NCBI GenBank assembly: GCA_017416705.1
Contig: JAFQBG010000001.1
Span: forward strand, 1 to 34,068
Source of the DNA: Bacteroidaceae bacterium
Lineage (GTDB): Bacteria; Bacteroidota; Bacteroidia; Bacteroidales; Bacteroidaceae
Reading direction: 5' to 3'
Length of the DNA: 34,068 nt
The notes under the pieces are model-generated. The model was given only the letters and a program-made list of their open reading frames with translations. It was not told the origin of the DNA and did no database searches. This document shows, piece by piece, positions 7,531 to 16,241 of the stretch. The number at the start of each line of letters is the position of its first letter. Positions within the stretch are counted from its first letter, which is position 1. The position numbers were made by a program, and so were the translations under genes.

Positions 7531-9105
7531 TTAATTTTTCTTATTGCCTCCCTTGCCCGAGAAGGTTCTTTTGCCGCCTTTCAGATAGGGCTTTTTGTCG
7601 AACGAACGACGTTGCTCGTTCTCTTTTCCACCCTTGGCTGCCGGCTTTTTTTTGTCGTTATAGGCTTTTTTGTTCGATGCCGGCCTACGGGTGTCGTCTT
7701 TGCCATATCGCCCTGTTCTGTTGTCGCCTTCTTTTGTTTTTTCTGCGGCATCCTTGCCGACACGCTCTGTTGCAGCCTTTTGGGCTGCGCGTGTTTTAAA
7801 GTACGACTCCAATTCGCGGCGACGACGAGCCGAAGCATCGGCATCGGGGGCATCGTCGTCGAAACGCTTGCGCTCGGAGCGGCGAGGCTCGCCATCGACG
7901 CCTGTCAGGCGCGATTTTCTTTTCAGCGGGGCAAACTCCTTTTTCAACATATTGCCCTCGTCGCGGAACCCCTTGTACTTGCCTTGGAACAGTTCGTATT
8001 TACGGAATTCACAATTTAGGTCGCCGTTATACAACGGGATGCGAGCCGATGCTTTCAGACCTATCTGGTCGAAACAGTCGTAGCTGCTGCTTATTATCCA
8101 AGCCTCGTTGCCTTGGAAAGCGTGTTTCAGTCGCTCGCCCAGCTCCTTATATGTCTGCAACAGATTGTCCGACATGAGGCGTTCGCCATAGGGCGGGTTC
8201 ACAATCATCACGGCCGGCTCTTTGGGTTCTTGGAAATCTTTGATTTCGCGACATTCAATAGATATTATATCGCCCATCATGGCCGATTTCACATTGCGAC
8301 GAGCGCAAGCAACCATGCGTCCGTCCATATCGTAACCATATATTTTGTGTTTAAATTCCTTTTCGGCCGAATCGTCATCGTAGATAGAACGGAACAAATC
8401 GCTGTCGAAATCCTTCCATTTTTCGAAAGCAAAATTACGACGGAACACACCCGGAGCAATATTACGCGCTATGAGAGCAGCCTCGATGGGCAATGTACCC
8501 GAACCACACATGGGGTCGATGAAATCGCACTCGCCACGCCATCCGCTCAGCAGTATCATGCCGGCAGCAAGCACCTCGTTTATGGGGGCTGCACCCGTTT
8601 CGACACGATAACCGCGACGATGCAACGACTCGCCCGAGCTATCCAAAGCCAAGGTACACTCCTCGTGAGCTATATGTATATGAAGCACTAAATAGGGGTT
8701 GTTCAGACGCACCGACGGACGACGGCCATATTTTTCGTTAAAGTAATCGGCTATGGCATCCTTTACACGATAGGCTACAAACTTGGAATGGCGAAAAACA
8801 TCGCTATATACAACCGAATCGACCGAGAATGTGGAATTTGCATCGAGATATTCCTCCCACTCAATACTTTTAATGACATTATATACCTCATCAGCATCGG
8901 CTGCCTTGAAATGTAATATTGGTTTTAGCACACGCACTGCCGTTCTAAGACAGAAATTTGCCTTATACATCATAGACTTGTCACCTGTAAAGGAGACCAT
9001 ACGCCTACCAATCTGCACATTGTTTGCTCCCAAATCAACCAATTCCTGTGCCAATACTTCCTCCAATCCTTGAAAGGTTTTGGCAATAAGTTCGAATTCC
9101 TCCAT
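7531..9105 (-). CDS. THUMP-domain class I SAM-dependent rRNA methyltransferase (RlmL-like) with basic tail
   Basis: 524 residues. Residues 1-160 form the ferredoxin-like/THUMP RNA-binding part (ELIAKTFQGLEEVLAQEL at the start). DPMCGSGT (197-204) is the SAM-binding motif and NPPYGERL (303-310) the catalytic N-methyltransferase motif. The family (RlmL/YpsC) makes N2-methylguanosine in 23S rRNA; the exact target here is inferred. After about residue 395 the protein continues with some 130 residues very rich in Lys, Arg, Asp and Gly (RRSERKRFDDD, KKKPAAKGGKENEQRR, GKGGNKKN), probably a disordered RNA-binding tail. It is the first gene of the minus-strand run that ends at 3311. Confidence 0.9.
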   Translation of the reverse strand: MEEFELIAKTFQGLEEVLAQELVDLGANNVQIGRRMVSFTGDKSMMYKANFCLRTAVRVLKPILHFKAADADEVYNVIKSIEWEEYLDANSTFSVDSVVYSDVFRHSKFVAYRVKDAIADYFNEKYGRRPSVRLNNPYLVLHIHIAHEECTLALDSSGESLHRRGYRVETGAAPINEVLAAGMILLSGWRGECDFIDPMCGSGTLPIEAALIARNIAPGVFRRNFAFEKWKDFDSDLFRSIYDDDSAEKEFKHKIYGYDMDGRMVACARRNVKSAMMGDIISIECREIKDFQEPKEPAVMIVNPPYGERLMSDNLLQTYKELGERLKHAFQGNEAWIISSSYDCFDQIGLKASARIPLYNGDLNCEFRKYELFQGKYKGFRDEGNMLKKEFAPLKRKSRLTGVDGEPRRSERKRFDDDAPDADASARRRRELESYFKTRAAQKAATERVGKDAAEKTKEGDNRTGRYGKDDTRRPASNKKAYNDKKKPAAKGGKENEQRRSFDKKPYLKGGKRTFSGKGGNKKN

Positions 9106-9176
9106 AAAATATAAAGAACAAGAGGGTTGTTCACCCTTTAAATTTTGTAAATGATACTGCCGTTTTACAGTTACTG

Positions 9177-9184
9177 CAAAGTTA
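9177..9184 (-). promoter_or_regulatory. Probable -7 element of the methyltransferase-purD operon
   Basis: The minus strand reads TAACTTTG, a perfect TAnnTTTG, 72 bases upstream of the methyltransferase start. The -33 position does not match TTTG, which is common in this phylum. The predicted start is near 9171. The leader holds a small stem (AGGGT/ACCCT near 9123-9137). Confidence 0.5.
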
Positions 9185-9210
9185 GCAATAAAAAATTATA
9201 TAATAATTAT

Positions 9211-9230
9211 GAGACTGTTTAAATTTATAT
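9211..9230. repeat. Solo end of the MITE-like element
   Basis: These 20 bases match the reverse complement of the right end of the element at 23780-23971 at 18 of 20 positions (GAGACTGTTTAAATTTATAT against GAAGCTGTTTAAATTTATAT). No second arm is found nearby, so this is probably a decayed single end in the promoter region between the two divergent genes. Confidence 0.45.
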
Positions 9231-9345
9231 ACTATATATATTTATAGTAAATTAAGTCCTTTTTCCGAAGAAAATTTTGTACAAAAAGAGTATATTCGCA
9301 TCGGTTTATAAAGTATTAACAAGAAAAGCCCCAAACGACAATATT

Positions 9346-10305
9346 ATGATAAAAAAAGTTCTTTTTGCGATACTCCTTCCCACGTGTATATACATTGCGC
9401 TGTCGGCAGTGCAAAGCAACAAAAGCAACAAGCCCGAATCGCAAATTCCATACTGCGTCATATCGCCCGACGTACCCACCGCCATTACATTTGCCGGCGA
9501 GGATATAGACCTTGCCACGCAAGACCGCCGCGAGCGCATGGACAGGGAGATTTTGGCGTTTACCTATTCGCACATAAACACCATGCTGCAAATAAAACGC
9601 GCCAACCGTCTGTTTCCTGTCATAGAACCCATACTAAAAGAGTGTGGAATACCCGACGACATGAAATACCTGATGATAATAGAGAGCAACGGAGATATAA
9701 ACGCTCGTTCCACCGTTGGAGCAGGCGGCCTGTGGCAATTCATGGAAAAAACAGGCAGGGAGTATGGTTTGGAGGTAAACAGCTATGTCGATGAGCGTTA
9801 TAACATAGAGAAGGCGACACGCGCCGCATGCAAATACCTTAGAAAATCGTACGAGGAGTTTGGCAACTGGCTTACAGTGGCTGCAAGCTACAATGCCGGA
9901 ACAGCCAACATAGGCAAGCGTTGTGCCTCGCAAAAAGAGGAAAACGCCATAAATATGGTTCTTGTGCCCGAGACATCGCGCTACCTATTCCGCCTGCTCA
10001 CAGCAAAAGCCATATTCTCGGACCCTGTGAGGTATGGTTTCTTGTTAAAAAGTAGCGACCTGTACCCTGCCATCAACATAAAAAAGACCATAGAGGTAAG
10101 CGGCGCCATAGACAGTTGGGCCGACATTGCCAAAAAGCATGGACTGACATTTGTGCAACTGCGAGAAGCCAACCCTTGGATACGCAGCAGCAAAATGCCT
10201 AACACCGCCGGCAAGACGTACAAAGTGGCAATCCCCGACGTGGAACAACTAAAATACAACCCACAGGACACCAAGCCTCATAACAGGAAATGGGTAATAC
10301 GTTAG
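9346..10305 (+). CDS. Membrane-associated lytic murein transglycosylase (SLT domain)
   Basis: I chose ATG 9346 rather than the upstream TTG at 9277 because it begins a clean signal/anchor sequence (MIKKVLFAILLPTCIYIALS). The 319-residue protein has an MltD/Slt-type catalytic domain: IIESNGDINARS with catalytic Glu113, VGAGGLWQFM, then AASYNAGTANIG. Near the C-terminus, SWADIAKKHGLTFVQLREANPWI resembles a LysM peptidoglycan-binding motif. It should cleave the glycan strands of peptidoglycan in the periplasm, making 1,6-anhydro ends. It is a single-gene unit, facing away from the methyltransferase operon and ending at a shared terminator with manC. A weak -7-like TATATTCG lies at 9291-9298. Confidence 0.92.
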   Translation: MIKKVLFAILLPTCIYIALSAVQSNKSNKPESQIPYCVISPDVPTAITFAGEDIDLATQDRRERMDREILAFTYSHINTMLQIKRANRLFPVIEPILKECGIPDDMKYLMIIESNGDINARSTVGAGGLWQFMEKTGREYGLEVNSYVDERYNIEKATRAACKYLRKSYEEFGNWLTVAASYNAGTANIGKRCASQKEENAINMVLVPETSRYLFRLLTAKAIFSDPVRYGFLLKSSDLYPAINIKKTIEVSGAIDSWADIAKKHGLTFVQLREANPWIRSSKMPNTAGKTYKVAIPDVEQLKYNPQDTKPHNRKWVIR

Positions 10306-10355
10306 CAAATAAACAAAAATCGACAGCCTCGCAGTCTGTCGATTTTTGTTTGCTA
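10304..10355. terminator. Bidirectional terminator overlapping both stop codons
   Basis: AAACAAAAATCGACAG (10311-10326) pairs perfectly with CTGTCGATTTTTGTTT (10336-10351): a 16-base-pair stem with a nine-base loop. The outer T-rich half of the stem gives U-runs on either strand. The plus-strand stop (10303-10305) and the minus-strand manC stop (10353-10355) flank it directly, so one hairpin ends both convergent genes. Confidence 0.9.
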
Positions 10356-11447
10356 TACATAATCCTCGCCAAGCTTCATGCGAACATCGTTGAGGAATTT
10401 GCGTATATCGCCCTCGTTGCCCTTTTTACACACCATGAGCACATTGCCCGAATCGACAATGAGCAAGCCATCGACATCCTGCACCACCGCCAATTTCCCT
10501 TTTGGCAAGGACACTACGTTGTCGTGACTGTTATACATCATGGTTTTGGAGTGAATGATAACGTTGCCCGACTCGTCTTTTGGCAATGCTCCATAGAGCG
10601 AATCCCATGTGCCGATATCGGCCCAACCAAACTCGCCCACCTGCACAAACACATTGTCGGCACGTTCCATGACAGCCGAGTCTATCGAGGAATTGGGAAA
10701 CGAAGTGTACGACTCATATACCTTGCGGCGACGCTCGTCGCGATTGGGATATTCATGAAAAACCCTCTCCAATTCGTGCATCATGTCGGGCAGTAACTTC
10801 GACAGCGAGTCTATTATGGTTTGTACATTCCATATATATATACCCGAGTTCCAATAGAACTCGCCGCTTTCCATAAATATCTTTGCAAATTCATAGGCAG
10901 GCTTCTCGGTGAACGTTCTTACCTTGTAGAACTTGCCGCAGTTGCATGCCGATATGTTATCCTCGACCTGTATATATCCGTATCGGGTCTCGGGGCATGT
11001 GGGTTTTATTCCTATTATGACCAATTTGCTGTTTTTGGCCACGAAATCGAGCCCTCGCGACACTGTATCGACAAACAGTTCCTCGTTAAGCACCAATTGG
11101 TCCGACTGTGCAATGACAATATTGGCATTGGGATTGAGCTGGCGTATGTGACAAGCCACATAGGCTATACTGGGAGCCGTACCGCGAAAAGTAGGCTCAT
11201 GCAACACCTGTCCCGGCAATAAATCGGGCAGCTGTTCATGCACCATGAGCGAATACTCTATGTTGGTAGATACTATGATGTTCTCCTTGGGGACAATGCG
11301 ACTATACCTGTCGTATGTCTGTTGAAGCATAGTTCTGCCACAGCCCAACAAATCGTGAAATTGCTTAGGCTCCTTTTTTTTGCTCAGCGGCCATAGACGA
11401 CTGCCTACACCACCGGCCATGATAACACAATAGCGGTTACAATCCAT
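10353..11447 (-). CDS. manC: Mannose-1-phosphate guanylyltransferase
   Basis: 364 residues, the length of the single-domain GDP-mannose pyrophosphorylase without a fused isomerase domain. The nucleotide-binding loop is MAGGVGSRLWPLSKKKEPKQF, and FTEKPAYEFA is the mannose-phosphate motif. WNSGIYIWNV and FGWADIGTWDSLY are also typical. It makes GDP-mannose from mannose-1-phosphate and GTP, for GDP-fucose, capsule and O-antigen sugars, or protein glycosylation. Its own promoter was not obvious in the 55 bases between the asnS terminator and the start. Confidence 0.94.
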   Translation of the reverse strand: MDCNRYCVIMAGGVGSRLWPLSKKKEPKQFHDLLGCGRTMLQQTYDRYSRIVPKENIIVSTNIEYSLMVHEQLPDLLPGQVLHEPTFRGTAPSIAYVACHIRQLNPNANIVIAQSDQLVLNEELFVDTVSRGLDFVAKNSKLVIIGIKPTCPETRYGYIQVEDNISACNCGKFYKVRTFTEKPAYEFAKIFMESGEFYWNSGIYIWNVQTIIDSLSKLLPDMMHELERVFHEYPNRDERRRKVYESYTSFPNSSIDSAVMERADNVFVQVGEFGWADIGTWDSLYGALPKDESGNVIIHSKTMMYNSHDNVVSLPKGKLAVVQDVDGLLIVDSGNVLMVCKKGNEGDIRKFLNDVRMKLGEDYV

Positions 11448-11502
11448 GAATTGGTGCTTTTATATTACTGTATATGGTGAAAACGTTTTTACAGGGCAAA
11501 TA

Positions 11503-11541
11503 TTGTTAAACGCCTCCTTTTTATTGGGAGGCGTTTAACAA
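11503..11541 (-). terminator. Terminator hairpin after asnS
   Basis: TTGTTAAACGCCTCC (11503-11517) and GGAGGCGTTTAACAA (11527-11541) form a perfect 15-base-pair stem, beginning four bases after the asnS stop codon. The U-run after the stem is poor, but the stability and position fit a terminator separating asnS from manC. Confidence 0.75.
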
Positions 11542-11544
11542 TTA

Positions 11545-12948
11545 TTAAAATTCCGCGTTATTTGGTGTTCTGGGGAAGGGTATGACATCGCGAATGTTTG
11601 ACATTCCGGTTACGAACAGCAACAGACGCTCGAAACCAAGGCCAAAGCCCGAGTGAGGACACGAGCCATAACGACGTGTGTCGAGGTACCACCACATATC
11701 TTTCATGGGGATGCCCAATTCCTCTATTCTTGTGAGCAATTTGTTATAGTCGGATTCACGCTCCGAACCACCTATTATTTCGCCAATCTTGGGGAACAAC
11801 ACGTCCATGGCACGTACTGTCTTGCCATCCTCGTTTTGTTTCATGTAGAAGGCTTTTATCTCCTTGGGATAGTCGGTGAGTATTACGGGACGTTTAAAAT
11901 GTTGCTCCACAAGGAAACGCTCGTGTTCCGATGCAAGGTCCATGCCCCAATATACAGGGAATTCAAATTTATGGCCTGCTGCAACTGCCTCTTCAAGAAT
12001 TTTCACACCGTCGGTATAGGCAAGACGCACAAATTCGGTATCGACAATGGAACGCAGACGCTCTATGAGGCCTTTGTCTATCATATTGTTCAGGAATGTG
12101 ATATCCTCGAAACAGTTATCGAGTGCCCATTGAACACAATATTTTATGAATTCCTCGGCAAGATCCATGTTGTCGGTGATATCGTTGAATGCCACCTCGG
12201 GCTCTATCATCCAGAACTCGGCAAGGTGACGAGGGGTATTGGAGTTCTCGGCACGGAATGTAGGACCAAACGTATATATTGCACCAAGTGCGGTTGCTGC
12301 CAACTCGCCTTCGAGCTGTCCCGACACCGTCAGGCTTGCCTGCTTTCCAAAGAAATCGTTATCGTATTTTATATTGCCTGCCTCGTCTTTCTTTAAATCG
12401 TACAGGTTCATTGTTGTCACTTGGAACATCTGTCCTGCACCCTCGCAGTCCGAGGCTGTTATTATGGGAGTATGGAAATAGTAAAATCCTTTGTCGTGAA
12501 AGAACTTATGAATAGCATAAGCCATATTATGACGTATGCGGAACACTGCGCCGAAGGTATTTGTACGGGGACGCAGGTGTGCCACTGTACGCATATACTC
12601 CATTGTTTGTCCTTTCTTTTGCAACGGATAGGTGTTGTCGCACTCACCCAATACTTCTATTTCTGTTGCCTGAATTTCCACTGCTTGGCCACCGCCGATA
12701 GACTCCACGAGTGTGCCATTGACGCTAAGACAGGCACCTGTTGTGAACAATTTAACCAACTCCTCGTCGAACTTATCGACATCTATAACCACCTGAACAT
12801 TGCTAATGGTAGAACCATCGTTAAGTGCCACAAATGCAACCTGTTTGCTACTGCGGCGAGTTCTAACCCATCCTCTTACGTTCACCTCGGTGCCCGGTGT
12901 GGCACTTTTTAGTAAATCTGCTATTCTTGTTCGTTTTATCGTTTTCAT
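11545..12948 (-). CDS. asnS: Asparagine-tRNA ligase
   Basis: 467 residues from ATG 12948 ([13 protein letters not shown]). An upstream in-frame ATG at 13029 would overlap the preceding gene and add 27 non-homologous residues, so I rejected it. The N-terminal OB fold ([21 protein letters not shown]) binds the anticodon. Class II motif 2 is in [15 protein letters not shown] and motif 3 in [15 protein letters not shown], followed by the AsnRS ending ([16 protein letters not shown]). It charges tRNA-Asn. It lies 23 bases downstream of the pseudouridine synthase and is probably on the same message. Confidence 0.97.
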   Translation of the reverse strand: MKTIKRTRIADLLKSATPGTEVNVRGWVRTRRSSKQVAFVALNDGSTISNVQVVIDVDKFDEELVKLFTTGACLSVNGTLVESIGGGQAVEIQATEIEVLGECDNTYPLQKKGQTMEYMRTVAHLRPRTNTFGAVFRIRHNMAYAIHKFFHDKGFYYFHTPIITASDCEGAGQMFQVTTMNLYDLKKDEAGNIKYDNDFFGKQASLTVSGQLEGELAATALGAIYTFGPTFRAENSNTPRHLAEFWMIEPEVAFNDITDNMDLAEEFIKYCVQWALDNCFEDITFLNNMIDKGLIERLRSIVDTEFVRLAYTDGVKILEEAVAAGHKFEFPVYWGMDLASEHERFLVEQHFKRPVILTDYPKEIKAFYMKQNEDGKTVRAMDVLFPKIGEIIGGSERESDYNKLLTRIEELGIPMKDMWWYLDTRRYGSCPHSGFGLGFERLLLFVTGMSNIRDVIPFPRTPNNAEF

Positions 12949-12971
12949 ACGATTATTGTGTTTTGTTCCTT

Positions 12972-14162
12972 TTATTCGTAAGAACCCATACGCAACATAT
13001 TGACCTCTTTCTCTGTCAGATAGCGCCAATCGCCACGTTTAAGGTTTTTCTTTGTCAAGCCTGCAAACAGCACGCGGTCTAATTTCATTACCTTGTAACC
13101 AAGGTGCTCCATCATGCGACGTACTATGCGGTTTTTGCCCGAGTGTATCTCGATACCTATCTGCGAACGGTCGGCATCGTTTACATAGCTCACTTCGTCG
13201 GCATACACACGACCGTCCTCTAATTCAAGGCCTGTCACAAGAAGGTCCATGTCGGACATTGCCACGTTTTTGTCGCAGGTGACATGGTATATCTTCTTTT
13301 TCATGTATTTGGGGTGTGTAAGACGCGATGCCATGTCACCGTCGTTTGTCAGCAACAACACGCCTGTGGTGTTACGGTCTAATCGTCCCACCGGATATAT
13401 TCGCTCTTTTCCTATGCCTTTGAGACAGTCCAGAACGGTGCGACGCTCTTGGGGGTCATCGACAGTTGTCACGCAGTCTTTTGGCTTGTTAAGCAGAACA
13501 TATACCTTGCGCTCGGGGTTCACTCTCTCGCCATTGAAACGTATATCGTCGGTCGGGGTTACTTTTGTTCCTAACTCGGTGACTACTGTGCCGTTTATGC
13601 TCACCAAGCCCGCTGTGATATAGTTATCGGCTTCGCGACGCGAACATATACCGGCGTTGGCCAAGTATTTATTCAGGCGCAGGGGTGCGTTTGGGTCGAG
13701 CGTTGCCTCGCGATACTGTATGCGTTTTTTATTGCTATATTTTGAATTTGGGTCATACGCCCCTTTTTTGGCGTAACCACCGCGATTTTGCGCTCCGTAG
13801 CCTTTGGTGGCACCTACCGAATTATACCCGTCGGCATTGTTTTTATAGGGACGCGAATAGCTTCTGTCGCCACCATATTGTTTTGCTGTGTAACCACCGT
13901 TCTCACTGCCATAACGACCGCCTTCGTAACGCGACGATGCGTTGTTATTGTTTCGGCCATACTTGTTATAACGTCCTTCGCCGCCATAACCATTGTCGCG
14001 ACGCTCCACACGGGCATAGCCGCTGTGTGTGTCGGTGTCACGTGTGAAACGCTGACGAGGCTTCTTTCTGAACTCACCGTTCAAACTATTGTCGAATGAA
14101 CGTTCTTTGTTGCCGTTCTTGGGTGAATAACCACCGGAACGCTTGTCTTTATAATTATCCAT
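12972..14162 (-). CDS. RsuA/RluB-family pseudouridine synthase with long low-complexity N-terminus
   Basis: 396 residues. The S4 RNA-binding domain is at about 160-205 ([21 protein letters not shown]). The catalytic domain contains [18 protein letters not shown] with catalytic Asp262, and ends with [16 protein letters not shown] and LKRGDWRYL, as in RluB/RluE/RluF. These enzymes isomerise uridine in rRNA; which position is not decidable here. Residues 1-155 are unlike the family core: almost only Gly, Tyr, Arg, Asn, Ser, Lys and Asp, with repeated [14 protein letters not shown] and [10 protein letters not shown]-like units. It is probably an intrinsically disordered RNA-binding extension. It lies between purB and asnS, likely in one transcription unit. 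Confidence 0.93.
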   Translation of the reverse strand: MDNYKDKRSGGYSPKNGNKERSFDNSLNGEFRKKPRQRFTRDTDTHSGYARVERRDNGYGGEGRYNKYGRNNNNASSRYEGGRYGSENGGYTAKQYGGDRSYSRPYKNNADGYNSVGATKGYGAQNRGGYAKKGAYDPNSKYSNKKRIQYREATLDPNAPLRLNKYLANAGICSRREADNYITAGLVSINGTVVTELGTKVTPTDDIRFNGERVNPERKVYVLLNKPKDCVTTVDDPQERRTVLDCLKGIGKERIYPVGRLDRNTTGVLLLTNDGDMASRLTHPKYMKKKIYHVTCDKNVAMSDMDLLVTGLELEDGRVYADEVSYVNDADRSQIGIEIHSGKNRIVRRMMEHLGYKVMKLDRVLFAGLTKKNLKRGDWRYLTEKEVNMLRMGSYE

Positions 14163-14263
14163 CAGTCTTATATTTTACGAACCTCACGGTCCAATTTTAT
14201 CCAAGATGAATTATGTACTGTATTGTATAAAATTATTTTGTTGCAATACTTAAACCGCTTGCA

Positions 14264-15610
14264 TCAGATACCGGTGTAGGAGTGCGGTGTTATGGCTCTG
14301 AGCTCGGCTTTTACATCGTCGGAAACATCCAAGCCTTCTATAAACTGCAATAGCGAATCGCGGTCTATCTTATTATTTGTACGTGTAAGGGCTTTGAGTG
14401 CCTCGTAGGGGTTGGGATAGGCTTCGCGACGAAGAATTGTCTGTATTCCTTCGGCGCATACGCTCCAACAGTTGTCGAGCTCGTCATATATAGCGGCCTC
14501 GTTGAGCAGCAACTTGCGCAAACCGACAAGGGTGCTTTTGAGCGCAATGAGCATGTGTCCCATAGGTACACCCACGTTGCGCAACACGGTGGAGTCGGTA
14601 AGGTCGCGTTGCAAACGCGAAATAGGCAGTTTCATTGATAGGTGGTCCAAGATAGCATTTGCTATGCCCAAGTTACCCTCGCTGTTCTCGAAATCTATGG
14701 GATTTACCTTGTGAGGCATTGCGCTGGAACCTACTTCGCCGGCTTTTATCTTCTGCTTGAAGAATTCCATGGATATGTATTGCCAGAAATCGCGGTCCAT
14801 ATCTATTATGATAGTGTTAATGCGGCGCATTGCATCGAAAAGGGCTGCCAAATTATCATAGTTTGATATCTGGGTGGTGTACTCCTCGCGTTTAAGGCCC
14901 AATTTTTGGGCTACAAAGGCATTTCCGAACTCTTTCCAGTCAAATGCAGGGTAAGCCACATTATGGGCATTGAAGTTTCCTGTGGCACCACCGAATTTAG
15001 CCGATATGACACAATTCTTCAACAACTGCAACTGAGTCTCCAAGCGATATACGAATACCATCACCTCCTTACCCAAACGGGTAGGCGATGCAGGCTGTCC
15101 ATGTGTACGTGCCAGCATGGGAATTTCTTTCCACGCATCGGCATATTCGCGCAACTGCGCAATTAGCTCCTCGACCAAGGGATAGTACACCTGCTCCAAT
15201 GCGTCTTTTATGCTGCAAGGTATAGATGTATTATTAATATCTTGCGACGTCAAGCCAAAGTGTATAAATTCCTTGTAGGAGTCCAAACCGCCTATCTCGT
15301 CGAAACGTTCTTTAATAAAATATTCTACTGCCTTGACATCGTGGTTGGTAACCTTCTCGATGTTCTTTATACGCTGTGCATCCTCGGTTGTAAAATCGGA
15401 ATAAATCTTACGCAACTGCGCAAATACAGAGGTATCAACACCGGACAATTGCGGCAAAGGCAACTCGCATAAAGCGATAAAGTACTCTATCTCCACTTTG
15501 ACACGATATTTCATCAGTGCATATTCAGAGAAGTAAGCGGCCAAAGATTGCGTCTTAGTCCTATAGCGGCCATCAATAGGCGAAACGGCTGTAAGAATAT
15601 CAAGTTCCAT
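14264..15610 (-). CDS. purB: Adenylosuccinate lyase
   Basis: 448 residues, full length. The fumarase/aspartase superfamily motifs are all visible: TSQDINNTS (121-129), RTHGQPASPT with catalytic His170, and the signature SSAMPHKVNP (295-304) on the mobile loop. It splits SAICAR to AICAR and adenylosuccinate to AMP, both releasing fumarate. It starts MELDILTAVSPIDGRY, as usual for this family. A TATTTTTG -7 motif lies 29 bases upstream. The pseudouridine synthase follows after 101 bases without a clear terminator. Confidence 0.97.
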   Translation of the reverse strand: MELDILTAVSPIDGRYRTKTQSLAAYFSEYALMKYRVKVEIEYFIALCELPLPQLSGVDTSVFAQLRKIYSDFTTEDAQRIKNIEKVTNHDVKAVEYFIKERFDEIGGLDSYKEFIHFGLTSQDINNTSIPCSIKDALEQVYYPLVEELIAQLREYADAWKEIPMLARTHGQPASPTRLGKEVMVFVYRLETQLQLLKNCVISAKFGGATGNFNAHNVAYPAFDWKEFGNAFVAQKLGLKREEYTTQISNYDNLAALFDAMRRINTIIIDMDRDFWQYISMEFFKQKIKAGEVGSSAMPHKVNPIDFENSEGNLGIANAILDHLSMKLPISRLQRDLTDSTVLRNVGVPMGHMLIALKSTLVGLRKLLLNEAAIYDELDNCWSVCAEGIQTILRREAYPNPYEALKALTRTNNKIDRDSLLQFIEGLDVSDDVKAELRAITPHSYTGI

Positions 15611-15638
15611 TATTTTTGATTAAAAACGTTATCGACTG

Positions 15639-15646
15639 CAAAAATA
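15639..15646 (-). promoter_or_regulatory. Probable -7 element of purB
   Basis: The minus strand reads TATTTTTG, matching TAnnTTTG, 29 bases before the purB ATG. The -33 region is weak. The predicted leader is only about 20 bases. Confidence 0.5.
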
Positions 15647-15792
15647 GCACTTTTTAAGCATAAACAGCTGAAGTAATCACAAAGTTTATGAAAATAATTA
15701 ATAATTTTCATGGTACGAAGCATAGGCGGATGCATATACTATGAAATATTGTTCAAAATTTGCTCTGCGAAAACAACCAAGGTGCATAAAAC

Positions 15793-15813
15793 AAAAAAAC
15801 CTGCTTTCGCAGG
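15793..15813 (-). terminator. Terminator downstream of the tRNA-Val pair
   Basis: On the minus strand CCTGC, a GAAA tetraloop and GCAGG are followed by seven T. It lies ten bases past the 3' end of the second tRNA and ends the tRNA transcript before purB. Confidence 0.88.
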
Positions 15814-15822
15814 CAACTTCGG

Positions 15823-15897
15823 TGGGCGTTGACGGATTCGAACCGCCGACCCTCTGCTTGTAAGGCAGATGCTCTAAACCAGCTGAGCTAAACGCCC
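15823..15897 (-). tRNA. tRNA-Val (anticodon TAC), copy 2
   Basis: The minus strand folds as a cloverleaf: acceptor GGGCGTT/AACGCCC with A73, D arm AGCTCAGCTGGTTTAGAGC, anticodon loop CTTACAA (anticodon TAC), and T arm with GGTTCGAATCC. The CCA end is not encoded (CCG follows). The 75 bases are identical to copy 1. Confidence 0.96.
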
Positions 15898-15932
15898 GAA
15901 TGTGCAAGAAGGATGACCTTGAAATTTGTTTG

Positions 15933-16007
15933 TGGGCGTTGACGGATTCGAACCGCCGACCCTCTGCTTGTAAGGCAGATGCTCTAAACCAGCTGAGCTA
16001 AACGCCC
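15933..16007 (-). tRNA. tRNA-Val (anticodon TAC), copy 1
   Basis: Same cloverleaf and anticodon loop CTTACAA as copy 2, identical along the whole tRNA, 35 bases upstream of it. It is the first gene after the consensus promoter at 16036-16066. CCA is not encoded. Confidence 0.96.
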
Positions 16008-16035
16008 TTGCAGGCCACAACCTTCAAATGCGATG

Positions 16036-16066
16036 CAAAGGTAACACTATTTTTCATACATACAAA
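16036..16066 (-). promoter_or_regulatory. Consensus promoter of the tRNA-Val operon
   Basis: Minus strand: TTTG (16063-16066), a spacer of exactly 19 bases, TACCTTTG (16036-16043). Transcription would start near 16030, giving a leader of about 22 bases before the first tRNA at 16007. Confidence 0.85.
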
Positions 16067-16190
16067 GTTTTTTCGCTATTTTTTTACACAAAAAAGTGCG
16101 AAAACCAGTAAAAAATCACCGGCCGAAGCAACCACCGCCATGCGTCGCACACGACATAGGGCAAAATTCGGGCCACGCGAATAATAGCAA

Positions 16191-16220
16191 ACAAAAAAGG
16201 CGGAGTAAAAAACTCCGCCT
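16191..16220 (-). terminator. Terminator of the OmpA-family gene
   Basis: AGGCGGAGT (16198-16206) and ACTCCGCCT (16212-16220) form a perfect nine-base-pair stem with an A5 loop. On the minus strand it is followed by TTTTTTGT. It lies 21 bases past the stop codon. Confidence 0.9.
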
Positions 16221-16241
16221 CATAATTATTGTTTATCAAAA

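Noticed and set aside
9277-9345. TTG-started extension of the lytic transglycosylase
   Set aside because: It would bury the signal sequence that begins at ATG 9346.
12949-13029. 27-residue N-terminal extension of asnS
   Set aside because: It would overlap the pseudouridine synthase gene and has no likeness to AsnRS; ATG 12948 starts the conserved protein.
15660-15690. AAACAGCTGAAG near purB as another end of the MITE-like element
   Set aside because: Only about ten bases match, not enough in AT-rich DNA.
15698-15907. Minus-strand frame of 69 codons over the tRNA-Val copy
   Set aside because: It is the antisense/sense translation of a tRNA gene (GLEHLPYKQRVGGSNPS), a well-known false gene call.
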